Source of the DNA: Paralithodes platypus | Taxonomy: Eukaryota > Arthropoda > Malacostraca > Decapoda > Lithodidae | NCBI GenBank assembly: GCA_032716605.1 | Contig: CM064523.1 | Coordinates: forward strand, 40,021,526 to 40,085,525 | Direction of reading: 5' to 3' | Length of the DNA: 64,000 nucleotides | Shown here: positions 54,522-64,000 of the stretch, in pieces | How the letters are laid out: every line of letters begins with the position of its first letter | How positions within the stretch are numbered: position 1 is the stretch's first letter | Notes under the pieces: model-generated | Database searches by the model: none | Told to the model about the DNA's origin: nothing | The model's input: the letters and a program-made list of their open reading frames with translations, nothing else | Made by a program: the position numbers and the translations under genes

Positions 54522-55141
54522 CTTTATTTTATCCTCCCCTCAGTTACTAAACCATATGTCCCCTACTAACTTCCTAGTCCTGCCACGGACATTAGTTCCA
54601 GGGCAGTAGTTCCCTTTCCAATGTTCCCTTACCCACTCTAAACCACTGTTTGGACACTTGATCCTCAGTGTTTTGGAGGACAAGCAGCCTAGAAGGGTCA
54701 CTAGATCTGTTGTTGCTTGATTTCCTTTGTACTACATATAGCTCGCGCTTTAAAGGTTAAGCACACAGTGTATTATACACCTTGACACCGATCTTATTCA
54801 AGATTAACCATGGTACATAGTTAGTGTATATGAAAGGAGTATTCACCCTCCACGGAGATTATGTTGTCTATTATCTACAGTTATGATAAATTACCCTTGT
54901 TTTAGAATAACATACAATATATATTTGTTTAGCATGTGTTGATGTGAGTAGTATCGATATGTGAATTTCCTACATGATAATATACAATACATAGTACACC
55001 AGATATATAATCATACTCGGTTTGAAAATTGCAATGTTTTCTTGTAAAGCCAGCTCTCACAAACACCTTCTCCTCCCATTAATTTCACTACACTAAACAA
55101 GCACACCACACATATTCCCAATACAAAAGTATGTATATACA

Positions 55142-55212
<71 letters not shown>

Positions 55213-56041
55213 GACACACACAATGAGGGAACACCGATACATGAAACAGAAGTTCCAGCAACTCCTTATCACAGTCCTATGAGGCCTCCCTTGGGTATTG
55301 CCCTACTCGAAATTAAAATGTAATCACCTTAAGAAATGATGCTGTAACGTGGTGTTGATCAACATGTACTACACATTATGGAGAGTAAAATCTTGAAATA
55401 ATTACATGTAGATATTTACTGAGGAAGACGTACATTTAAGATAATGTCAAAGGTAATCTGTCCCTCTTTTGCTTCCGGTCCAGGTCATTGTGCAGTGTGT
55501 GTTATATGCCTCTGTCGTGCCTTGGCCCTTGTGTTATGTGGTGTTGACTGGTGTCGTGCAGTGTGGTGTGGTAGTGTTGTGCTGTAATAGGTTTGTTTTA
55601 TGTGTTGTGCTTAGGTGTTGTGCTTTGTTATGGTGCAGTATTGTTGTGTAGGGTATAGTTGTGTAAATAAACAATGATGCTGATAATATTATATAATGCA
55701 CGATTTTCCATCACCACCCTCTTCTTGTCTTGTCATTTCCATAATAGTCTTAAGTATCTATCATCCGACTTATAATTTAAGTTGGTTTCTCCAGTTGCTA
55801 CAATCATCCATCGGTGTTGAAAGATTAACAAAAAATGTCCAGGCTCTGGATAATAATGACAGCTGCCACAGTAGTGTAGTGGTACTGCGAGGTGTCGCGT
55901 CCTTGCGGTAGTACGAAAGTGAAACTGCAATGACACTATGGAGTTACATAATAAAGCTATCTATCTATATATCTATATGCTCAGGCCCAATCCCCATTTT
56001 TCCTATTTTTTATTTTGATTTTCCTCTATTTTATTATTATT
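54522..56041. other. LINE 3' flank, (TA)n microsatellite and unassigned sequence
   Basis: 54,522-54,790 is probably LINE 3' untranslated sequence. A (TA)n run lies at 55,143-55,207. 55,470-55,670 is G/T-rich with repeated GTGTTGTG-like words. No gene is supported. Confidence 0.55.
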
Positions 56042-57181
56042 GTTTTTTTTTTTTTTTTTTTTATTGGGGGTGGCCGACTCAAGACAGAACAAGAACAGGA
56101 AATTACAAAACACAAGACAAAAGAACGAACAAACACAGACAAAACACAAAATTCACACACATCTAGGTCACCCAGGAGAATACCCAGAGACAAGGGTCAC
56201 CAAGGTCACTCCAGCACTCCCCCGGCCCCCGACCACCCGGAGAGGCTCCGATCTCGGCAGGCAGACATGCAGCGGAACCAAAGCCACAAGCCCGCCCACC
56301 ACACTTCCAGGCGCACCCTTCATATTAATCGTCTCCCCGAGCCAGGTGCCTGATGGACTATTATCTAGTCCAACTTGCGCCTGACCCCTTCCCCCAAATG
56401 ACCACGTGTTCACTCAACTATTCACAAGCATTCTCCATTCATTCCTGTTTATTACCACTTCCTTTGCCTGATCTATAGTCATTCCTCTATCATCCAAAGC
56501 TTGTCTTACACAGTCTCTCCATCTCAATGGGGGTCTTCCTGCCCTTCTATCTCCCCTTGTATCTGACTCATATATTCTCTTTGTAAGCCTTTCATCTCCC
56601 ATTCGTTCAACATGACCATACCAGCTCAGCACCCTTCTGTCCACTCTGGCTGACAAATGTTCCTGCTGCCCCACTCTCCTACGTATCTCTTCATTCCTCA
56701 ATCCCTCTCTACGGGTAACTCCACACATACTCCTCAAGCATCTCATCTCCATCACATCCAGCTTTCTTCTCTCCTTTTTCTTCAGAGCCCATGTCTCAGC
56801 CCCATACATCACTGTTGGCACAACAATTCCCTGATACATTGCACTTTTTACTTTCATTCCGAGATTTCTCGTCTTCCACATACTTCCCATTGCTCCTTCC
56901 TTCACACACTCTCTGTTTTACCTCCATTTCCATACCTCCACTCCTGCTTATCGTTCCTCCTAGATATTTAAAACACTCTACTTGTTCCAATATTTCCCCA
57001 TCCAGCCTCTCATCTAGATTCACCCTACGATCACCCCTATTACACACCATCACTTTACTTTTATTGACGTTCACCTTCAGTTTCCTCCTCCCAAACCACT
57101 CCAAACTCTTTGACTACCCGCTGCAATTTCTCCTCAGAATCCGCCACCAACGCTGTGTCATCAGCGAATAGCAACTGATTC
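56042..57181 (-). mobile_element. 5'-truncated LINE with poly(A) tail
   Basis: Minus strand. At the 57,181 end NQLLFADDTALVADSEEKLQR is an RT block with FADD. Next come KLKVNVNKSKVMV, ECFKYLGGTISRSGG and then (56,905-56,414) MYGAETWALKKKERRKLDVMEMRCLRSMCG, RVLSWYGHVERM and RAGRPPLRWRDCV. A 3' untranslated region ends in AATAAA and an A-run (T-run 56,042-56,062). Two frameshifts near 56,910 and 57,110. The YGAETW/WYGHVERM pattern is common in arthropod LINEs; the clade is not assigned. Confidence 0.87.
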
Positions 57182-57356
57182 AACTCCTAATCTCTACCAT
57201 TCTTTCCTACATAATAAAGCAACATAATGATGCAACATTCATATAATAAGTCAAGGAAATAGCTTATGACGGAGAGGAGATAAATGTGGATCAAAGCAAA
57301 TGTGAAAAATAACAACAAAGGATAAATTTTGAACCATTCTAGTGTTGTGAAGAACA

Positions 57357-57656
57357 TTAACACTTATGGTGGGGGCATATTCCCGCCTATTTCCGCCATA
57401 TTAGGGCTCATTCAGGCACTCCTGATTGATTAGGAAAGTATCTGAATTAAATTAAACATATTCAGCCGAAAACTAGAATAAAATAGTTTCAAATGACACC
57501 AGTGCCTCAGCTGCCTGGCTGAGAAAAGGATGTGTGGCCTGTCGCGGTCCTGCTTCCTCGCACTCGAATTTACAAGCTTTTAGAGGCTTTAAAAACCTGT
57601 AAATTGCTGTCAATTGCCATGGCGTTCGGAAACGTCTCCCGCAGCCAATGGGTTAA
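57357..57656. mobile_element. TTAA-flanked MITE family 3
   Basis: TTAA lies at 57,357-57,360 and 57,653-57,656. Ends TTAACACTTATGGTGGGGGC and (inverted) TTAACCCATTGGCTGCGGGA are imperfect inverted repeats. 300 bp, non-coding. Confidence 0.65.
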
Positions 57657-58302
57657 GTTAAAAATTAAGAGCTTAAAGAGTCTTCATGCACGCTATTAGA
57701 CCGAGTTACTTATCATCCCCATCTTTATATTAATCTTGATCTCGAGTCTGGAGTACAGTACAGTATATTTCATTGTTTTCACTTCATTCATACTCATGCA
57801 GATTTATAAGAGTTAGCTTACAACCATTGTTATGTGTCTGTTTATTTTGTGTTATCTCGTGAACAAACACGCCTTTGCCAGTTTCGAGTTTTATAAGTGT
57901 GAAACATTGCAATATAATAATTATTGTTTCTCTCCTCTCCTTGAGAAAACATTATTTCAATGTAATGCTCACATTGAATTGTGAACCGTATAATCATATA
58001 AATATTGGATAATAATACATCAATCGGATAATGAGAAAGAGAAGAGCAACTGGGGAAATTAGATATGTGGGAGTCTGTTAAAATATAAAGAGGTATAATA
58101 TTTTGCAATATCAGATCAACAGCAGTTTTGAAAGAGTGCGAGGGGCGGGGGAGGGAATGTGTAAGAGTATGAAGGTGAAGAGTGAGAGTGTAAACAAAGC
58201 CAAAGAGGAAGGTGTTTGTGAATACGATAAGAGGCTTAGAGTGTTGCTGTTGCCAGAGAAGCAGTGTTTTATGTTTACGAAGAACTGCCGGCTATCAAAT
58301 AG
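57657..58302. other. stretch without recognisable genes
   Basis: AT-rich, no feature recognised. Confidence 0.5.
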
Positions 58303-58620
58303 AGCTGAGGCGGTCGAGTGGTGAGCACGCTCACGTGTGAACCTGCTTGACCTGGGTTCGATCCCAGCCCAGGCAGACATTTAGTGGGTGTTGTAGTACG
58401 TCCTAGCATGTTTCACATGCTTGCACCCAGTCGGGGGATACCTCGACGACGTATACAGACTAATAACACACATAAAAAAGCCACTCCAACAGCTTCCTCT
58501 CTCCAACACCCCTTCTCCCCTCTCTACACTCTTCAGAAAATTAGGAAAAGTAGATGTAGATACGAAGTGCCGCTGTAGAGGCTTATCCCTCAATACCTTC
58601 ACCTGACCTGACCTGACATA
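58303..58620 (+). mobile_element. tRNA-derived SINE with CTGAC tail
   Basis: Head GAGGCGGTCGAGTGGTGAGC (A-box region) and GGGTTCGATCCCAGCCC (B box with closing stem). The body ends in an (ACCTG)n-like tail at 58,600-58,617. Pol III boxes are well preserved. It is a third SINE family in the window. Confidence 0.75.
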
Positions 58621-59734
58621 ACTTCAGATAACAATAGGAAACGATAAACAACTAGAATATCTCAAACCGCATTATATGAGGGTTAATATAATAGAGCATA
58701 CCTTATATTGATATAATCAAATACGAAACTAATGTACTAAAGACAGAACTTCCATAGTATATATTTTACGCCTATATGACGAACTATCGTGCTGTCAGTA
58801 CCGGTACACATTAAAGGGCTGGCGTTAACATGTCGGCAGCATGCGTACATTTAAAAAAAGATAAAACAAAGGGTTCTGCTATGGCCTAGTGGATAGATCA
58901 GAGTATATGTGTGTGAAAGATCGTTAAATCTGGATCAGTAAAGAGCGATAAATAGCGATGTTTAAAAGCGTCGCCCTAACAACAACAACAACAACATGAG
59001 TAACGCCAACAGGTCCTCCCTTCCCACAGACCTAAAAATCAATTATCCCTACTCAACCAGAATCCGAACCAATACCATCAGGATTAAAAGCTAGGCTTCC
59101 ATACCGGTATCAAAGCCTAGCTCTTGTATCCTAAAAGTCGGTATTTCAATCCTGTCAGGTTTTGCTATGTAACATGTCAACATTATTATGTCAGAACAGG
59201 ATTGTTACAGCATTGACAAATTCCTGCAATATAATTGATAGATGTTGGTCTAACAATATGCTTACACATATAATACAGATGGGCTAAAGGTTTAGGATAC
59301 AAGTTACTTGTATGGGATAGAGTGCACAGTAAAACATGTTTCATTTAGTTACGCTTGCATATTCCATTTTTATTTTCACTGACCAGGATTTTTTCCTATG
59401 CACCAAAAAGATTGGTATGTATCCGGCCTGAAAAAGGAAACTCAGTGGAGCGGAATGTTGAGGGTGTTGGGTGAAGGCCAGGAATTTCTAGCACAGGGGA
59501 CAAGTAAACTTTTTGTTCTTCTTCTTTGTTAAGTTGCTATATATTATACCACCCTCTTACTTTGTTGCACTATTTAGTTGAGATCCATTCATGCGGTAAT
59601 GCACATGCTAATTTCTATTCCCAATATATGGCACTTGACATATCTCATTTTCCATTTTCCATTTTGTCAGACCCATTGACAAGTTAAATGAAAATTAATA
59701 ACTTAATGGAGTTCTTGTTTTTCTAGTATAGTGC
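58621..59734. other. mostly featureless; possible SINE scrap and a hairpin
   Basis: 58,870-58,996 has a tRNA-like TATGGCCTAGTGGATAGATC and ends in (AAC)n, perhaps a decayed SINE. A hairpin lies at 59,089-59,122: AGCTAGGCTT and AAGCCTAGCT around ATACCGGTAT. Nothing else found. Confidence 0.4.
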
Positions 59735-59940
59735 TTTCTTTACTTCTCATTAAATTTGTATTGTATACTAAGAACAGTACAGGATCCAGCACCGAGCCCT
59801 GTGGCACACCAATAATGACATCTCACCAGTCGGAATCTCTACCATTTATCACAACTCGTTATTTATTTGTCAGCCAATCGCTAATCCAGTGTAATACATT
59901 TCCTTCAATTCCGCTTAATATTGATTATTTAATCACTGAC
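59700..59940 (-). pseudogene. LINE reverse transcriptase fragment
   Basis: On the minus strand IEGNVLHWISDWLTNK, a stop, RVVINGRDSDW, a stop, and IIGVPQGSVLDPVLFLVYN give RT motifs 3-4 of a CR1/Jockey-type LINE. The YADD box is not reached. A plus-strand frame over the same bases is its antisense shadow. Confidence 0.75.
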
Positions 59941-60157
59941 AATCATCAGAATATGGAGAAATTATTTTGACAATATGGTGAGTACAGAATTAATGAGCAC
60001 AATTATGATATTTCAGGCAACGATTCAAGGATATATTCTTCTTGTTAATTTTAAGTTGGGTGTGTATGTGCGTGATTGTGGGTATATTATCAAAAGATAT
60101 TACTCCTACTTAATAGTCTTTGATGGCATTAATCTCCATGCCTGGTCGGGTATGCAC

Positions 60158-60175
60158 CACACACACACACACACA

Positions 60176-60206
<31 letters not shown>
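60158..60206. repeat. (CA)n microsatellite
   Basis: About 24 CA units with one CT interruption. Confidence 0.95.
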
Positions 60207-60208
<2 letters not shown>

Positions 60209-60399
60209 TCAAACTATCAATGGAAGTTAAATATTACTAAGCTATAATGAATCAAAATTAAATCAATCTAAATGAAAACTACTCTATATCTAAATTGAAT
60301 TCAATCTGAAACAAGCTAATTTATATCCAAATGCTCACATAATAAATGTATATATAGGGTAAGGTTATAAGGGTTAATATTAGCCAGGAATTAACTCAC

Positions 60400-60995
60400 C
60401 AATAGTTCCACGTGGCAATGAGGCAAGGGAGAACGTTTTCCCAATATGGCGGTGGACAATGGGGAACGAGACTTCGGTCCCGAAACTCGAGTCAAGTTAA
60501 AGAAAGAATAAATGATTACATGGGAATGGACATGAATATTATGCTTATCTGTCAGTCAGTCATGGCGTCGATGAGAGCGTCGTGATGGTGTAGCTGTGTG
60601 TATTGCTGCATGTGTATTGCGATTAGAGGCACAAAAGTACGATCAACTGAGGGCGGAAAAATAGATGTTAACTGGTTGGTGTTCGTGAAGGCTCTGGTGT
60701 TCCTCGAAAGCACACCTTGCTGCCTTGGCAAACTGCCAGGAGCCCAAATTATCGTACCGCATCTAGGTTGCTCTATACGATAAATTATATTAATATATAC
60801 GATAAATTCATATATACTACATAAGACCATGGCAATATTGCTTAATAGCATATTAGGCCTTTTATAACTTAACTTATTTACAATCTTATAATATACGATC
60901 TACTCATCCTACGTTGTGCTGTAGGAGCGATCGTTACGTCACAGAGACATACGAGATCACAAAAGAGTCATATTCTATCGTATTTATACGATACA
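60400..60995 (-). mobile_element. BEL/Pao LTR (3' side), distal end uncertain
   Basis: On the minus strand the sequence after the pol piece ends in GTGGGGGGAG (polypurine tract), then TGTATCGTATAAATACGATA starts the LTR at 60,995. ATCGTATA-type words recur in the LTR. The other end lies somewhere near 60,380-60,540 and could not be fixed. Confidence 0.55.
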
Positions 60996-61033
60996 CTCCC
61001 CCCACAAAAAAAGACCTGAACCCCACCTTAAAC

Positions 61034-61728
61034 CTAAAGTTGCCCAGTGGCTATCTTCTGACGCCACAAGTCGACGGCGCCAGCAGCAGCGCGTCTGGGA
61101 CGCATCCCGGTCCGAGAATGATCACCATCAGTAAGAGGTGAGTCGTTCCTTTGAGAATCCTCGGACCCAGCAATAACAGGTGGAGCATCAGATTGCAATA
61201 CATGCCATATCGTCCATTCACTTTCATGGAGCAGCCACTTTGGACCATGCCACCACAATTCGGACTTCATTAACTGGCTAGCCGTTATACCCCTAGTTAT
61301 GAGATCACTAGGGTTTTCTTTTGTATTTACATAATGATAAGAAACGTCTGGCAATAGGGCCCTAATCTCATCTACCCTATTCCGCACATAAACTGGCAGA
61401 GACTTCTTGCTATGTATCCAGTTGAGTGCGACCTGACTATCGCACCAAACGTGAACGATTTCAATATTTAATTCGCTCTCGTATGCTGCGCGTACATGTT
61501 GCACCAGACGTGCTAATAGCAGCATGGCAGTCAATTCCATTTTAGGGATAGTTACCTTTTTAACCGGGGCTACCTGGGCCCGGGCTGTAACTAAATATGC
61601 CCCAAATGAAGTAACAACATATATGGCTACCCCGTATGCCATGGCGCTAGCATCGCAAAACGTGTGTAACGTAACGTCACCGAACGCCGCCACTTTACGA
61701 GGTATAGGTTTAGTACATAGGATAGCAT
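61034..61728 (-). pseudogene. BEL/Pao pol, RNase H region
   Basis: An open minus-strand frame: LHTFCDASAMAYGVAIYV, TIPKMELTAMLLLARLVQHV, IVHVWCDSQVALNWIHSK, LPVYVRNRVDEIRALLPDVSYHYVNTKENPSDLITRG and LWWHGPKWL. This is the RNase H-like part of BEL/Pao polyproteins, with acids in FCDAS, MELTA, WCDSQ and NPSD. The upstream RT is cut off at 61,728 by a Gypsy LTR. The integrase normally downstream is missing; a polypurine tract and LTR follow within 40 bp. Confidence 0.88.
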
Positions 61729-63586
61729 TGTTACGACCTGGCACTCGGGTACACAAGGGCTCTCAATCAGGACTCTAATACGGCTCGCTGCCACAACGGA
61801 AACACACGATCCCAACCCCTGAGTACTGCCAGCCGAACAAAAAACACCAATACCCTCCAGAGTTCAATCTGCTATAACGGGGTATACAAGAACTCGGTAC
61901 TAGTGTTCAACAACAGACTAATAAAGAGACAGGAATTCTCTAGTCTGGTCAACAATCAAACAAAGAAGTAAGAAACAACAACACCAAAGAATAGTGTTGG
62001 CCGAAGCCGAAGTAATCCACCCTTGACTAAGAACTTAAGAAGTCCTCCACCCTCTACTTCGGATCGGCACTATTACGTTACGTTAATTAATAGTCCTTAA
62101 GCATCGAGCAAGGAATCTTCTGAAAAAAGTTAGATGCTTCTCGGATGCTCGTAAGAAGTACGTATCGGATTTTGAACAGTAATTCAATAAGAAAAACACT
62201 GGCAATTAAATACTATTACAGGTTTAAATTGGCATAAGAATAATTAAAAGAATATGCAATAGTAAATGGCAAACATTAAAAAGAAGTACTCCGCAAATGC
62301 AACGGCAATAGCCTACTCGGATTGTGCTCGTGGGCCACTAATCACTAAAGTAGCCAAGCTTGCAACACATGAAATCAATAGTGCATAAACAATATCATAC
62401 ATAAGGAAAGCTTCAATACTATTCTGCATCTACTAATCGAGTAAAGTCTAGCTGGGGTACTGTGGGCAAAAAGGTAGCAGTGACTGAGCAAAAACGGCTC
62501 GTAGCCTAGCGAAGTCCTCACAACTGTTTAAAGTATTACGTTAACACTAACAAGTGCACTTTGAGAAATCCAGATCCCTTGTATCTGGTTTTCTCCCGGC
62601 TCCTTGACAAAGTAAAAACAAGCTGTTAATAAAATACAGGGTGGTTAGGCTCTTGCCCTCACGCACTGTAAATTATTAACTCAACACAGTCAGCCGCGAA
62701 GACAACCTAGGCTTCACTGAACCGAAACGAGTATGCAGGTTTATCGCTTAACCACTGCATCAAACAACAACTCGTAACACAGAAAAGCCTTACCCCAGTC
62801 TAGCATTACCTAGACTAGCAGAAACCAGGAATAATAATAACACACACAGGGAAATGCATAGACAAGTGCAACAAACATAAATCAATCCTATTCTAAGTTA
62901 ACCCTTCCAAAATAGGCTATCTAATAGGCATGTATCTCATGAGAACTCAAGCGATAATACGTTGGCTGACTAGCTCTGCACCAACGGGACCATGGAAGTT
63001 AAAAAGGGTAGGGAAAAGAGGAGATAAGAATGTAAGGTAGTAGAGAAAGTTCACATCAGTCAGAAGAATATATATAGTTAGCAAGGGAAATGAGAAGTCG
63101 CTCTGCCTAATGAGTTCTGATCAAAAAATGGCTAGACTTCCCTTTTTATACTCGGCCCTCTAGTGAGCCCAACGTGAACTACTAAGGACCGCCCACTGAC
63201 AATCATTACGTAATTTCTCTCTCTCCTCTGGGATAGACAAAGGCTTTCCTAGCACTGAGGGGAGGGGGGAGGGGGGGGAGTGCTAGTGAGTTAGGCCCAC
63301 CTCCCGCATGGCGCACCCACTGACCCCCAACTGTGGCTGCCGCTTCTCCCATCATTACAAATAAGTTTTACACACAATACTTAAAACTAATGATATAAAA
63401 TAGAACTCGTTGACTCAGATGAAAACAAAATACATATTCATATTACTTATAGTACAACGGCTCACATGAACTAAGTTAGGAAACTCTACATAGACTACAG
63501 CCAAAGTTCCTGCCCTGACGATCCTAGCGAGAGTGGGGCATGACTAGGCGTTCTGTACAGCATGCTCACACTGGACATGCGTCACA
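61729..63586 (-). mobile_element. 3' LTR of a minus-strand Ty3/Gypsy element
   Basis: Read on the minus strand it starts TGTGACGCATG at 63,586 and ends GGTCGTAACA at 61,729; 1,858 bp. It shares blocks with the LTRs at 36,715 and 41,987 (GGCTCGTAGCCTAGCGA, CCAGATC…TGTATCTGG). Just upstream, TTGGGGGAGG is a polypurine tract, so this is a 3' LTR. Inserted into the BEL/Pao pol. Confidence 0.82.
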
Positions 63587-64000
63587 CCTCCCCCAAGATT
63601 TTACTTGCTCAACCCTGAGCTAAAATCTGACAAAAACAGAACCCCATCAAGCCCCTCACACCCAGCGACCCAGCGACCGCATGGCACTAAAACAAAGCTG
63701 AGTTTATCACCAAAACGCATCTTATTATTATATAAAAATTCACATTTTATAACTCCTCCCAACAATAGCAAAAAGACACAATATCATGCTCCCAGAGCGA
63801 GCTTACAGCAGCTCAGCCGTTTGATAGTTTGTGGACTACTCAAACTCTATAGGCTATGACAAACTTATACGATTACCTATATCAAAAGAAAGAGTTTTTA
63901 TATGATTTTTATATTTTAATATGTTTTTCCCGGCTGCACTATAAGGGCAGCCTATTTTCCTCCACTCAAACCCACACACCTGTGATAGCCTACGACTGAT
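63587..64000 (-). mobile_element. internal 3' end of the minus-strand Gypsy element, cut by window edge
   Basis: Begins (minus sense) upstream of the polypurine tract at 63,587-63,597. No coding domain is recognisable in the 400 bp shown; the rest lies beyond the window. Confidence 0.5.

Noticed and set aside
59731..59970. Plus-strand 79-codon frame with GSSTEPCGTP
   Set aside because: This phrase is the antisense of the LINE GVPQGSVLDP block on the minus strand.

Overview
This is a eukaryotic, very repeat-rich window with no conserved single-copy host gene that I can recognise. Almost every recognisable coding stretch is a transposable element at some stage of decay. The element mix (CR1-, Jockey- and I-type LINEs, Ty3/Gypsy and BEL/Pao LTR elements, piggyBac, PIF/Harbinger, tRNA-derived SINEs, TTAA-flanked MITEs), the long TA and CA microsatellites and the spliced introns suggest an arthropod, most likely a decapod crustacean. 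That placement is inference from element composition, not from a marker gene.

Layout. 1-2350: remnant of an unidentified element with a repeated GTCCCAC-GTGCCCC motif, two TTAA-flanked MITEs and a LINE scrap. 2360-5365: a CR1-type LINE with a 2A-like motif at the start of ORF2. 6348-6835: a third MITE copy. 8630-12270: a decayed I-group LINE with endonuclease, reverse transcriptase (RT) and RNase H. 12.8-15.9 kb: a palindrome, 91-bp and 32-bp tandem arrays and a MITE.

16,269-29,820 is the most interesting part. Two divergent, related genes (one minus, one plus) each end in a FEN/XPG-like nuclease domain plus a cysteine-rich tail. They are enclosed by about 270-bp inverted repeats that begin GTGGGG and are flanked by TA. 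I read this as a 13.5-kb DNA transposon, possibly of the Academ (AcademX) type. It was later hit by a Jockey-like LINE (21,741-24,903, with target duplication) and by a MITE inside an intron.

31.5-35.4 kb: a TTAA MITE, a 183-bp tandem repeat, two copies of a SINE-like element that shares its 3' end with the 22-kb LINE, and a broken piggyBac transposase running into an assembly gap. 35.5-43.8 kb: a Ty3/Gypsy element with both LTRs, a tandemly repeated primer-binding region, a decayed gag-protease and a large pol deletion, joined head to head to a related inverted LTR. 45.1-47.7 kb: a minisatellite, then a Jockey-like LINE whose 3' part forms a 540-bp-arm hairpin. 48.3-52.9 kb: tRNA-derived SINEs and a two-exon Harbinger transposase. 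53.5-60 kb: three more LINE fragments, SINEs and a third MITE type. 60.4-64 kb: a BEL/Pao element (LTR and RNase H piece) interrupted by the 3' LTR of a minus-strand Gypsy element that runs off the window.

Functionally these are independent mobile elements, not a pathway. Three links are visible: the SINE-like copies probably rely on the 22-kb LINE through the shared 3' tail; the TTAA MITEs presumably rely on piggyBac-type transposases; and the two nuclease genes share one flanked unit.
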